NCBI GenBank assembly: GCA_963682055.1
Contig: OY821740.1
Span: 45,032,795 to 45,096,794, forward strand
Direction of reading: 5' to 3'
DNA length: 64,000 nt
Source of the DNA: Primula veris
Lineage: Eukaryota > Streptophyta > Magnoliopsida > Ericales > Primulaceae
Part shown: one piece after another, positions 47,373 through 58,440 of the stretch
How the letters are laid out: each line of letters begins with the position of its first letter
Numbering within the stretch: the first letter of the stretch is position 1
Program-made: the position numbers and the translations under genes
The notes under the pieces: model-generated
Databases searched by the model: none
What the model was told of the DNA's origin: nothing
Seen by the model: only the letters and a program-made list of their open reading frames with translations

Positions 47373-48320
47373 AGAATTTCGGGTTTTGATCCGATTCGAT
47401 TCGGTACGGATTGGATAAAATTACAAGATTATTTGGGTCGGGTTGGATTGGGTTACTTTGCACTTTTATGCAATTTTGTGCAAGTTAGAAATAAGTTCAT
47501 ATTACTATAGATACCACTTTTTAATTATTTATTTTATTTACCAAAACGCAATACACATATTTGATAAAAAATGAAAAAAAAAACAAATAAAATTATATAA
47601 AATGCAAAAAATCATAAAAAATTATAAAAAATCACAAAAAAATTATAAAAAATGAAAAAAATCACAAAATATTATAAAAAATGAAAAAAAATCACATAAA
47701 ATTATAAAAAAATCAAAAAAAATCACAAAAAATGAAAAAAATAATAAAAAAATCACAAATTTTTAAAAAAATTACAAAAAAAATAAAAAAACTATTTTTT
47801 TGGGTTTGTAGAAAAATAAAATATATATATTATATTTTGGTTTGTATGACAATTTAGTAAATAAATTAAATAATTAAAAAGTGGTACATATGAGGAATGT
47901 GAACTTTCAACGATAAAATATTAAAAGAGACTCATTCACCAAATTAATTAGTCATCTCTCTTGTGTACTATCTTTCTCTCTCTCTATATATATATATCTT
48001 TATTTTATTTTAGCTTATTATTTTTTTTTTTTGTCAGTTTTTTTTCTTTTATTTTTTTGGATATTGTTGTAAATAATAATTTAGATTATTATAAATTTTT
48101 ACCAGGTAAATATGAAAAATTTGGAAAAAAATAAGATTTTTAGACTTTTCTAATTTGATTAAATGGTTATTATTAGATGCTTAATAATGGTTTGCACTTA
48201 TTTGGCTTATAAAAAAAATTCCGGGTCAAACGGGTCGGGTCGGGTTATGTGTGGATTGATGTGCGGTCGGGTCGGGTCGGGTCGGGTTTCGAGAAACCCG
48301 ACCCAATTGTCATCCCTGGT
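47373..48320. mobile_element. Possible degraded hAT-like element with GGGTC repeats
   Basis: A left boundary near CAGAATTTCGGGTTTTG (47373) and a right boundary GACCCAATTGTCATCCCTG (48301-48319) enclose a region with GGGTCGGGTTGG near 47436 and several GGGTC repeats at 48221-48306. The terminus CAGGGATGACAATTGGGT (minus strand of the right end) is common in plant hAT-type elements. Flanks CTTACATA and GTTACATC are similar but not identical, so the target duplication is uncertain. The inside is mostly A-rich simple repeat. Confidence 0.4.
47560..47810. repeat. A-rich simple repeat (AAAAATCAC type)
   Basis: Degenerate low-complexity tract of AAAATCACAAAAAAT-like units. A related tract lies at 48450-48815, and both are followed by a shared block containing TTTTTGGGTTTGTA with TA-rich sequence (47806 and 49082). 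Confidence 0.8.
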
Positions 48321-48449
48321 TACATCTCTTCACTTCACATATGAATAACATAAAATTACCCACTTCCCGAAAAGCAGGGGGTAATGAAAGCCCATTTTAT
48401 AAAATTTGGTTTTTCATGCTTCTGGAGAAAGCCACTTACTCGAGAAGTT

Positions 48450-49080
48450 AAGATAAAATAAAAAAAATCACAAAGAACATAAAAAAAATCACAAAAAAAT
48501 TATAAAAAAATCACAAAATCACAAAAAATCACAAAATTTTAAAAAAATTACAAAAAAAATATAAAAAAATAAAAAAAATGAAAAAAAATGAAAAAAATCA
48601 CAAAATATAAAAAATCATAAAAAATGAAAAAATGAAAAAAAATCACAAAATATAAAAAATCATAAAAAATGAAAAAAATAACAAAATGAAAAAAATCACA
48701 AAATGAAAAAAATCACAAAATGAAAAAAAATGAAAAAAATGAAAAAAAATCACAAAATATAAAAAATCATAAAAAATAAAAAAATTCACAAAATTCACAA
48801 AAAATCACAAAACTCTACTGTTATCTCTCACTCCGTAAACTCTATTTTTATAATTTTTTTTGTGATTTTTGTATTTTTTTTAATAATTTTTTGTGATTTT
48901 TGGTGATTTTTTATAATTTTTGGTGATTTTTTATGATTTTTTTGATTTTTTGTTTTTTTATAATTTTTTTTCATTTTTTTATAATTTTTTGTTTTTTTTG
49001 TTATTTTTTATATTTTTTGTGATTTTTGTGATTTTTATTATTTTTTTGTGTTTTTTTTTATTTTGTTGCAATTTAAAACT
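48450..49080. repeat. Facing A-rich and T-rich simple repeats (potential giant hairpin)
   Basis: From 48450 to about 48815 the plus strand is built of AAAAATCACAAAATGA-like units; from 48842 to 49060 it is the mirror image, TTTTTGTGATTTTT-like units. The two halves can pair imperfectly over about 200 bp with a short loop around CTCTACTGTTATCTCTCAC. It is non-coding; the Phe-rich open frame it creates is a by-product of composition. Confidence 0.8.
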
Positions 49081-49403
49081 ATTTTTTTGGGTTTGTAAAA
49101 ATATATAATATGTATATTATATTATATTCGTACTGTATCAATTATTGTGGTATTAAGTCATTTCGAACTTATACATATCAAACGCAGACAAAACTTATAA
49201 AAATCAAAAACACTTTTCCACTAGACGTTAATTTTTTCTAAAGTACTTTTTATATAAGTCACTTTTCAACAGCACTTTTCCAGACAGCACTTTCTAGGGA
49301 AACACTTGATTTTCAAACAGCACCTAAAATCTCTTCACTTCACATATGTGGAATATACTAAAAATAAAAAGGCTCCGTATTTGTAGTTAATTGTACTTAA
49401 TAA

Positions 49404-51430
49404 AAAAAAGAACACGGAACTTTTCATACATTCACACCATACACTAGTATCAACAATATAGTAAATTCATAGGAATCGGACCATTTACATAAAATGATAT
49501 AAAATAGCTATTAGTTTAGAGAAAACATTAAATGTTGATATTTTGTATGAGCCTATGTAATGGTTATAAATCATTGTATGAGATTAAGAAATAACTAGCA
49601 ACTATCCTTCGGCGTTAATTTGTTTACTTAACAAGTCACATATTTAGTATAGTTCTCTTATTTCAATCGATTTTAGTTGCGCAACTGACATAGCCGAATA
49701 TTTTATAATTGTTATCTAAGTTGTCATGGTTCACGAAAATTTATAAGTTATGATAGTGAAATCGGTAAAAGTTGTCTTCTCTTCTATTTATACATGTTAT
49801 GGTAAATATTTTCCTTCTAAGTTCATATTTATTATGATAAAAATACGCACTATTTTTTTTTATTATAATTAAAAAAAACAAGCCATTATTGGTCGTCACA
49901 AATTTAAATATAAAAAATGAATGTCTAACTAAGTAAATGATTTAATTTACTATTTTTTAATGTGTGTGTCTAGCAAGACCCGACACTTAAATATTTTATT
50001 TTATTCCAACCGATCGATATTGGTTTCTCTACTGAATTCATAACTAAATATAATCATAAAGAAGGTTAAAAATTGTTTTTAAGTTGTCATGGTTGAAATA
50101 GGTTTTTATTACATATAAATAACAAATTGACATTTGACACACCAATTTGAAATTAACATACCCACTCTCTTGATTATTAGGTGAATATTGAATTCTAAAC
50201 TTGTGCAATATTCAACTAAAACAGTTGCAAATTAAATAAAAGTACTTCGGATAAAGTGACAAAATCATTTAGATATTATGTAATTTATTGCTTTTCATGA
50301 TACGAGTCATCTAATTTGTTCTTTTTCAAAAAACTTGGAGTTGAACCGTGGTAATACAAAAAAATAATTATATAAGTATTATACGAAATATGGGGTTTAT
50401 TTTTTATTTGGTGGTCATGTGAATTGTATATGTGATTTGATAAGTGGTAAAATATTAAGTACACATGTCATAAGTGGTCAAGTAAACTGCCTATGTCACA
50501 GTAATGTGATTTTAGTTGCTAAAAGACATGGACCAAATGACCAAAACCAAAATCTCAAAATGTGAGTTATTATATACAGAGATAAAGAAAAGAGTGCACT
50601 TCTGATTACATTGATTCACACCGTATATTAATAGTGTAATAACTTACCTATTGAAATAGTATACATAATGGATTCGAATTGTCTAGAATATAATAACACA
50701 ATCTAATGGTATAGATTTAGACGTGAATTTTATAATTTTTCTTTTATATAATTTTAATATATAAAATCATTGAACTTTTTTTATTATTTATAATCAATAC
50801 TTAAGTGTAGGTTAGTATTAACCGAGGTTCTATATTTTTATTTGAGTTTTTATTGTGTTGTAAAGTTAATTTTAATTTACAAAATAATAATTTATTTTTT
50901 ATATATTAAAATTATATAAAAATAAAATTACAAAACATACGTCTAAATCTAAACCATTGTTGTGTTTATTTTCTTAGATTAAACTCTAAATATAACGAGT
51001 GCAGACTTTAGAGAATTTGAATACATATAAAGTAAATATTAGTTTACATGAACATTAAATGTTGATACTTTGTATCGGCCTATGAAATGGTTATAAATCA
51101 TTATCCGATATTAAAAAATAATAAATAAAAGAGTGTATTTCTCAATACATTCACAGTTTCACACCATATATTAGTAATAGTATATAGTAAATTGCCTATT
51201 GAAATAGGATTCAGACTCATTATAGAGTCGTACGTATGGAATAGAAATAAATTAGTTTAGAGAAGTATTAAATGGTGATACTTTGTATCAGCGTATGTAA
51301 CGATTGTAAATCATTGTATGAGATTAATAAATAATAAATGAAACAGTGCACTTCTCATATATACATTGACGGTTTAACACAGTATAGTAAATTAGTTTTT
51401 ATTGAAATGGGATTTATAAAGTGGAATGAA
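49404..51430. repeat. About 200-bp repeat family, one isolated and three tandem copies
   Basis: A unit containing TTAAATGTTGATACTTTGTAT, then TGGTTATAAATCATTGTATG, then TGCACTTCTC and TTCACACCATA occurs near 49404-49600 and three more times in tandem from 50590 to 51430. Copies 3 and 4 start their AGTG(C/T)A motif at 51132 and 51345, a 213-bp period. The copy before them, starting at 50595, is interrupted by a foldback MITE (about 50671-51022). The array ends just upstream of the SMO2 gene. No coding capacity. Confidence 0.75.
50671..51022. mobile_element. Foldback MITE, copy B, nested in tandem array
   Basis: Inverted arms: left ATTCGAATTGTCTAGAA and right, read inward, ATTCAAATTCTCTAAAG; further in, AGATTTAGACGT is mirrored exactly and TATATAATTTTAATATA is mirrored near 50921. 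It belongs to the same family as the element at 23343-23735. It splits one unit of the surrounding tandem repeat, so it inserted after that unit existed. Confidence 0.75.
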
Positions 51431-51536
51431 ATAGAAAGAGCCCATATTTAGTGAGCGTTGAAGTGGTGATGACCAAATAGTCCTTTTTAAGTGCATGTAC
51501 CACAGAGATGATGACGTGCCACCCTTTACATCCCTG

Positions 51537-51548
51537 CTTATATATATC
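51537..51548 (+). promoter_or_regulatory. TATA-like box of SMO2
   Basis: CTTATATATATC lies about 170 bp upstream of the SMO2 start codon. A CT tract follows at 51667-51677. The position would give a 5' leader of about 140 bases. Motif-based only. Confidence 0.4.
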
Positions 51549-51666
51549 GTACAACTGTATAATAAATAGAATAATAATAGATACATATACAAAAAAAAAC
51601 ACACACAAAGCGCACAAGATTAGATGTGGAGATTCTTTTGACACTCTGTCTCATATCTTGGCGCTA

Positions 51667-51677
51667 CTCTCTCTCTC
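51667..51677 (+). repeat. CT tract in SMO2 5' leader
   Basis: A short CT tract about 40 bp before the ATG at 51716, on the coding strand. It is the fifth gene of the window with a CT or GA tract at its 5' end. Confidence 0.6.
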
Positions 51678-51715
51678 CCTATCTATCTCTTGTTTCTCCC
51701 GGGAGAGATTAATCA

Positions 51716-54700
51716 ATGGCTTCGGCTATCGAATCCGGTTGGCAGGTAACGCTTCATAATTTCATTACTTATATATATATTGTATATGTATATTTATTCG
51801 GATCCTCTGTAAATATATGCCCTAGATTTGTATTTATTTTACTGGCGAATATTTCTGTATTCTTGTGTTTTATTCTATGCATGTATGTATCTCTGATTTG
51901 TATAGACTTATACGCGGTTTATGTAGACTGATTTTTGACTTAATTGTTAAAAGAGTTTGGAACATGTAGTAGAATGTGATTTCTTTGTGGGAATTTTTGG
52001 ATTTATAAATCCCTAATTTGGTCACTTTGATTGAGTTTTTGTTACTACTACTTATGCAAAGTTAGTTATCGATTGATACGTCGATATGATATGGTTAGTG
52101 TCGTCCTATGGATTTATAATTCGTAAGCATTTGAAACCACTGCAGTGAATTATAAAATATATACATATTCGGATCTTCTGTATATATGCCCTAGATTTGT
52201 ATTTTACTGGCGGATAGTTCTGTGTTCATGTGTTACATGCATGTGTGTATCTCTGATTTGTATAGACTTATACGTGATTTGATTGTAATTGTGTATTTGT
52301 CTAGACTGATTTTACTCAAGTGGGGGAGCCTAACTATACTTTTTTGTATAGTTAGGCCAATTATACCTTGTTTTCACTAATAAATGTTAGGAAAATTCTT
52401 AAACAAATAATAACCTAAAGCGGATGATTTCATCATTTTGTTTCAAGATTTTTAAAAAATATACTTTAAAAAAATTGATTTCAAATTTTTATAACTTTTT
52501 TTGGAACATGCTTGTTCATTTGGCATTTTAAAGAGAGATAATTTAAAAAAAATGTTTGCTTTTTTTCCGAATTTTTTTTTATTTCAATTTATTAATAAAC
52601 AGAATCGGAAATTTTAAAAAAATTAGAAAAAATCAATGATTTACTAAGAAAACAAGGTAGTGTTAGCCTAACTCTACAAAAAAGTATAGTTTGCCTTACC
52701 ATGTCCGATTTTACTGCATTGAGTTGGACTTAATAGTTAAAGAGTTTGAAACGTGTAGTAGAATTTGATTTGTATGCCTAGGCCTATATAGTTAGGCCTG
52801 TGTAGGATTTTTGGATTTGAAATTCCTAATTTGGTCACTTTGATTGTGTTTTTGATAGTACTACGTAGTGTATAAGTGACAAAGTTAGTAATCGATTGAT
52901 ACATTGATATGATTGGTGTTGTTTATGGATTTAGAATCCGTAAGCAATTGAAGCTACTGAAGTGAATGGTCACCGGTATTGCAAAATCTAGGCTTGTTTA
53001 GTTGTAACTTATTTGCATATAAGTTGACAGGGCTTCGGTAAAAATTTAAAATAATGAATTTACTCGACTTAAAATTTATAGCTTTTTTCGGGTTGGAAAC
53101 CCAGAAGCTTAGCTTTTTTTGAGCTGGACAACAAAATACAGTAGAATAGTCAAACAATAAAAAGACAAGTTTTTAGAAGCTGCAAGCAAACAAGCCCTTC
53201 ATTAGTTGCAAACATAATTTTTTCTGTTTTCTCTAAAATTCATTTGGAATTGAAATCCACGTATGTACAAGTAGCTTTGAGCGATTGTTAAGCTCCATCG
53301 TGATTGTTGCGAGCTCAGATACTTGTCGGCTCATTTAGTTGTCGTGGGCACAACTTTCTTGTAGGGACCAATTAGAATTGCTCCTGTGATCTATCAAATA
53401 GTGGGGGGATTTTGTATGTTACAGTAGAGGTTTTTTTGTTGAAGAATTTCTTATGTACTGTCACTTGGTCCAAAATGTTTTTGTCAGCATTGCTCATTTG
53501 AGATTCATCGAGTGTGAACAGATGTTGTGATTAAACTTTTATAAGCATGTGTATGCTTCTGCTTGTAAACCTTTCGAAGTAAAAAGATTTTTATCTAAAT
53601 TCATTGACATTCTCTATCTGCATTGCACTTGATTTGCAGTATCTGATCACTAACTTCAGTGACTTTCAATTGGCGTGTTTGGGAAGCTTCTTTCTTCATG
53701 AAAGCGTCTTTTTCTTATCTGGATTACCATTTATTTACCTTGAAAGAGCTGGATGGCTGAGCAAGTACAAAATTCAGGTTATTTATCTTATTAGTGAATC
53801 AGAACAACAGGTTTATTCAGACTCAGACCACTAATTATAATTTACGTTACATCCCATATTTGTGGTTGATGCAGGCCAAAAACAACTCTCCTGAAGCTCA
53901 ATCGAAATGTATCACTCGTCTGCTTCTCTATCATTTTGGTGTCAATTTACCTGTTATGCTTCTGTCCTATCCCGTCTTCAGATTCATGGGCATGAGAAGT
54001 AGCCTCCCTTTACCATCCTGGTAATTTCAGATATTTCATATGCTAAATTACACTATTATGTTATCCACTCCACTGTAATCTATTAACCTAAGAATGTTAG
54101 ACCACGCATTGAGCACTAACCCAAGTATGCAAAAATTTGGTTATGACTGATAGAACACATTATTGATATTTCAGGAAGGTGATTTGCACCCAGATATTTT
54201 TCTATTTTATACTCGAAGACTTTATTTTCTATTGGGGCCACAGAGTATTGCATACAAAATGGTTGTACAAGCATGTCCACAGCATCCACCATGAGTACGT
54301 GATAATCTATGGCACACTTCTTGAATCTACTTTACGATTTAATATTTTGTTTGCTGGGGGAATTTTAACATATTAGCTTGTAATACTTAGTACACCATAT
54401 TATAATATTCTTAAATTACAGTATAACAATCTACAGAAAATGAATGAATTGGCACACCACTGTTACAATGATAACTCAAAGTCACCAGTCAATATACTAA
54501 ATTTTCAACCACGGTGATATTTTAAGTACCAATCTGCACCAAGTTGACTAGTAGTATACTCAACAGGAAAATGTTAAGCACTCTTAGTCGTAAATTTTGA
54601 TAGGTTGGTGTTCTAGTTGCCCAATTTTCTTTAGTTTGGGTATCTTTGGATCCAACTGTGAATTTGATAGATTGGTGTACTTATTATTTGAATTTGTGTA

Positions 54701-55854
54701 AATTGGTTCTTATTGACTTATCTCTAAATTATGAACTTTGTTTGTATGGTGTATTAATTGTTAAAAGCTCGCATATTTGTGTAGAAAAGTTATATATTCC
54801 ATTTTATTATGGCGAGCGTTGAATTTCAGATATGCAACTCCATTTGGACTGACATCCGAGTATGCTCACCCTGCCGAAATTCTTTTTCTTGGATTTGCCA
54901 CTATAGTTGGCCCTGCCATAACTGGGCCCCATCTTATAACATTGTGGCTATGGATGGTTGTTCGAGTTTTAGAAACTGTGGAGGCACATTCTGGTTACCA
55001 TTTTCCATGGAGCCCCTCAAATTTTCTGCCTCTATATGGCGGGTGATACATCCTCTCTCTAAATTTCTTTTTCTTTTTTGATTAATTTTTCCGTTGTTTT
55101 CACGCTATCCAGCTTTAGTTCCCTTGTCTAATTTTCATATTTGTGACAGTTCTGATTTTCATGACTATCATCACCGACTGCTCTACACAAAGTCTGGAAA
55201 CTATTCCTCAACTTTTGTTTACATGGACTGGTAAGATTCGGTTAACCTTCATTAGGATAAATATCTGGTCGGTGAATGTTGTTTTTTCTTCAACCTTTGT
55301 ACAGATATTTTCAACAGAATCACTTTATTGCATTCAGCTACGTGGATGATGGATGCATTTTTAAAGAAAAGGGAAAAGACAGAGATCTTATCAGCTATTT
55401 CTTCATTGACCTTATTTTTATCTAAAATAAATAAATTGTGATCCTGCTGATCTCTACAAAGTTGTTTTATGGATGTGCAAGCAGTGCCTTAGGACTTCTG
55501 TTTAGGTTCATTTTTCTGTCATACACTGTAGTAAATTTTCCCTTGGATGCTACTTTATGATGGCAGTTTATCATTTTGACAGTGATCGTGATTGCTCACG
55601 CATAGTATGCATAATCCAGCTCCATTTCCTTGCACTATCTGTTTGATTTATTGTATATGTTTTTTCCTTGGCTTGAGGCTCATTCATACTGTCTAAACAA
55701 TTACATATGCTATTAACTTCCTGTAATTTGAATTTATGAAATTTGATTAATTTGCTACATACTCAGGATTTTTGGAACCGACAAAGGCTATAGGAAGCTA
55801 AAGGTGTTAAAAAACATGAACGGTGAGGACGAGGCAGACGGCAAACAAATTTGA
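51716..55854 (+). CDS. SMO2: Methylsterol monooxygenase 2 (sterol C-4 methyl oxidase)
   Basis: ER membrane di-iron oxidase that removes the remaining C-4 methyl group of 4-alpha-methyl sterols in phytosterol synthesis, working with a C-4 decarboxylase and a ketoreductase. Exons are 51716-51745, 53640-53777, 53875-54020, 54175-54294, 54830-55042, 55150-55230 and 55767-55854, giving 271 residues. The three His boxes of the fatty acid hydroxylase superfamily are complete: HRVLH (127-131), HSIHH (140-144) and HDYHH (220-224). Several hydrophobic segments surround them. The sequence (LACLGSFFLHESVFFLSGLP, TPFGLTSEYAHPAEILFLGF) matches the plant SMO2 clade rather than SMO1. Donor choice at 54294 (CATGA/GTACGT) is fixed by the next exon, because it restores HHEYATPFG. 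The tail DEADGKQI lacks an obvious KKXX signal. Intron 1 holds a tandem duplication and a MITE. Confidence 0.96.
51780..52970 (+). repeat. Tandem duplication in SMO2 intron 1
   Basis: A block of about 380 bp is duplicated. Copy 1 runs about 51785-52160. Copy 2 starts near 52165 and, after an interruption by a MITE, resumes at about 52716 and ends near 52970. Shared landmarks are GCCCTAGATTTGTATTT, TCTCTGATTTGTATAGACTT, CCTAATTTGGTCACTTTGATT and ATCGATTGATAC, in the same order in both. Confidence 0.85.
52308..52715. mobile_element. Mutator-like MITE, 390 bp, with 9-bp target duplication
   Basis: GATTTTACT occurs at 52308-52316 and 52707-52715, directly flanking a 390-bp insert (52317-52706). 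The ends are inverted repeats of about 50 bp: AACTATACTTTTTTGTATAG on the left and AACTATACTTTTTTGTAGAG read inward from the right, followed by TACCTTGTTTTC on both. Nine-base duplications with long inverted ends point to the Mutator superfamily. The first copy of the surrounding tandem duplication has the uninterrupted sequence GACTGATTTTTGACTTAATTG and so serves as an empty site. Confidence 0.85.
52989..53198. mobile_element. GGCTTGTTT-type hAT-like MITE
   Basis: AGGCTTGTTTAGTTGTAACTT at the left and AGGGCTTGTTTGCTTGCAGCTT read inward from the right form imperfect inverted ends. It belongs to the same broad class as the GGCCTTGTTTGG element at 44197. It lies in SMO2 intron 1. No target duplication was found. 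Confidence 0.5.
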
Positions 55855-57503
55855 TAAAAGATTTCAGCTTTTCTGGAGAGGTCTCATTGTTACTCTAAGC
55901 ACTTGGATGCTCTCAATCTACTATGGTGTGTACATTTTGAGTATCACAACTTTCTGATTCCCCTCAGCTTTAGGAAGTTACTTCCTTTCATTATATATTT
56001 TGTTTCCGAGATAAACTGATATCTACTAGATTTCAAAGCCCCACTATGTTTGGGTATTTGTTATCCATATTTTTCCATCTGAAAACAATAGGGGTAAAAT
56101 GAAAATTCAACTCGAGTGTGGTTCTCGATTACTGTAGATGAATTCTTGAGAGTTGGTTATCAGTAGCAATGAATTAGTGTAATTGTTGTGATCTGGAGTG
56201 ATTCTGCCAGCTTACCTTTCCTATGATTAAGCATCGATTTCTATGATGAATGTGGTAGTTTTTTTTCCCCCCTCATTTTTCATTTTTGTATGTGAATGCT
56301 ACTTGTTACGTTGTTAATGATTAAGTTCTTGATTACAGTTTTGTCAAAATTATTGAAATATTTATCTGTGACAATTTGCTTCCCATTCACAGTTCTCCCG
56401 TCTTATCATTTTTAACTCCATCTTAACACTTCTGTTCTCCCCGACTTCCTCCTCATCTAACATTTCCATCACTTTCAATTCATTCACGTTTCTTTCTTTG
56501 TTCGTCTTTCATTTTCTTTGATGTCACTTGCAATCCTTCGCTCTTTCATTTTTTTTTTTTTTGCAATTTCCCTAGCTTTTTCATACGTTGGCTCATTTGG
56601 TCTTGTTTTTTCTCTTCAGTTAATTTGGTCTCCCTTTTACTATCATTCTGAATATAAACAAAAGATATAAAATTCCCATTCCTATAAAGTAAAACAGCCG
56701 CCGGGGGTCTTTATATTGGATTTTCTTATAAAGTAAAAGAATAAACTAAGCAACATGTCGTAAATGACGTCTTTAATTTGGATTATGAAAACATTCCTCT
56801 TTTACCATAAAGAATTTCAAACCTTGTTGACATTATAACTATATGTTTCATATTTTTAGATTTTTAATGATTCGATAGCCGTATACCAGCACAATTTTGC
56901 TTATGTCACTCGTGGTAATCTTTTATGTGAACATGTAAAAAAAATGTAGAGTCGATTAAGATAGTTTAAACCTCTTATTGTATTTTATTATTGAATTCTA
57001 CAGTTTTAAAACATCAGGGAGGCTCGAACCCTGATTTTGGGAAAATAATTCAAAGAGTTTAGACACTACCACTAAACCAGAATTACCAACATGTTACATT
57101 TCCCAACAGAATTACCAACAATACAAATCCAGCGGGACAGCAGCGCAACCTACAAGCTGCTCATGATCAAAATAAACTAAGAACAAAATTAGAAGGGCTA
57201 TGTATGTAATTAAACTAAAATCCAGACCAATACATTTTTTTATTTTTTCCAATAAAGGGGTTAGACAGATGATTTCTGTATATAAGCATGTAATATCAAT
57301 AAGTACATGGGAGACGGGAGGCGGATGTATATAAACCAAACATTCCAATCAAATAACTTTCATATATAGAGAAATAAAATGAAATATACGCAACCGTGAC
57401 AAATAATAAGTGGAAAAAAAAAACACATGGAAATAAAAATTCAATATCATCGTCTAATCTGAGACATCTGTCTCGAATTCAGTGCAAGTATCCCCTTAAT
57501 TTT
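55855..57503. other. SMO2 3' region and spacer
   Basis: The beginning is the SMO2 3' untranslated region and may contain a further spliced 3' part. No coding sequence is evident. The sequence includes pyrimidine-rich blocks near 56390-56640. Confidence 0.4.
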
Positions 57504-58440
57504 TTACGAAAGAGTACCAATATCATGAAAGACCTGATCAGTCTCATGCGAACACGTCCAGTTTGCCATGAAATCTGCCGTCTGATTCGTATATCTAAAA
57601 ACGTGTCGAACCAAGACTTCATGCGTGCACAACTGACGTATACGAGCTAGAGTGTAACTGTGCTCCCATGCTCTTAAAGCCGTTGAAGTAATCCAAGATA
57701 CCACTGTCGCAGAGTCGGACTCAACCTCTAGGCTATCGAAACCCATCTCGGTCGTCATTTTCAAACCAATCAAAATAGCTTGTAGCTCAGCGAAAATAAT
57801 CGGTCTCGGTTCAAGAAATATACCAAATGCTCTAACTACACGACCATACTCGTCATGGAGGATCCGACCAATAGCTGATGGGCCAGGGTTGCCTTCAGAA
57901 CACCCATCTATGTTGAGCTTGAGGTGACCCCGGAAGAGGTCGAACCCATGCAACCAAACGCAGAGGTCATACTCTGTGAGGCAAAATCTTGAGAGAATCC
58001 ACAAACTCCACTCTTATCTCCTCTAAGCTGTCGTGATCGGAAACCATGGGCAACTCCCAACATACGAATATACTCGACCACTCTGTATACCACGGCGTGG
58101 CTACTAAAGAACTCTGATCTTTCAAAAATATAATCATTACGGGCCTTGCAGACATGCCACATGATGTCGCATGCTGTAATGAACCGTACATGGCCAATCG
58201 AGGTAAGGTTCTTGTGCCAATGCAAGAATATCCCGAGAATAGAATCAACCGGATCCGACGAGACTCCAAATAACCTACTAAAGTACAACAGACCTCTCTG
58301 ATAAGCGGACAATCAATAAAAAGGTATGTCAAAGTCTCACGGTAAACAGGCAGGACACCATTCGGGCTTTTTATATAGTTAAATAAAGGCAGGAAAAAAA
58401 CCTTGGACCTCACATTTTCATAAGTTTTCTTCTTTTATGT
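57504..58440 (-). pseudogene. LINE-type zinc-binding plus RNase H relic
   Basis: Minus-strand remnant of the C-terminal part of a non-LTR retrotransposon polyprotein. The first part (from about 58440) contains ETLTYLFIDCPLIREV, typical of the reverse-transcriptase zinc-binding region, in one frame. The reading then continues in a second frame with IMWHVCKARNDYIFE and in a third with an RNase H domain (57504 to about 57950). At least two frameshifts therefore separate the parts. The RNase H part keeps all four acidic residues in context: NIDGCSEGNPG, AELQAILIGL, EVESDSATVV and NQTADFMANW. No reverse transcriptase core precedes it. The RNase H portion alone is an open stretch of 166 codons; domestication cannot be excluded but decay is more likely. 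Confidence 0.8.

Noticed and set aside
48450..48815. CRISPR-like regular A-rich units
   Set aside because: The units are degenerate low-complexity tracts without unique spacers, in a plant nuclear context. They are microsatellite-like.
48920..49108. Phe-rich open frame of 62 codons
   Set aside because: It arises from a T-rich simple repeat and has no protein-like complexity.
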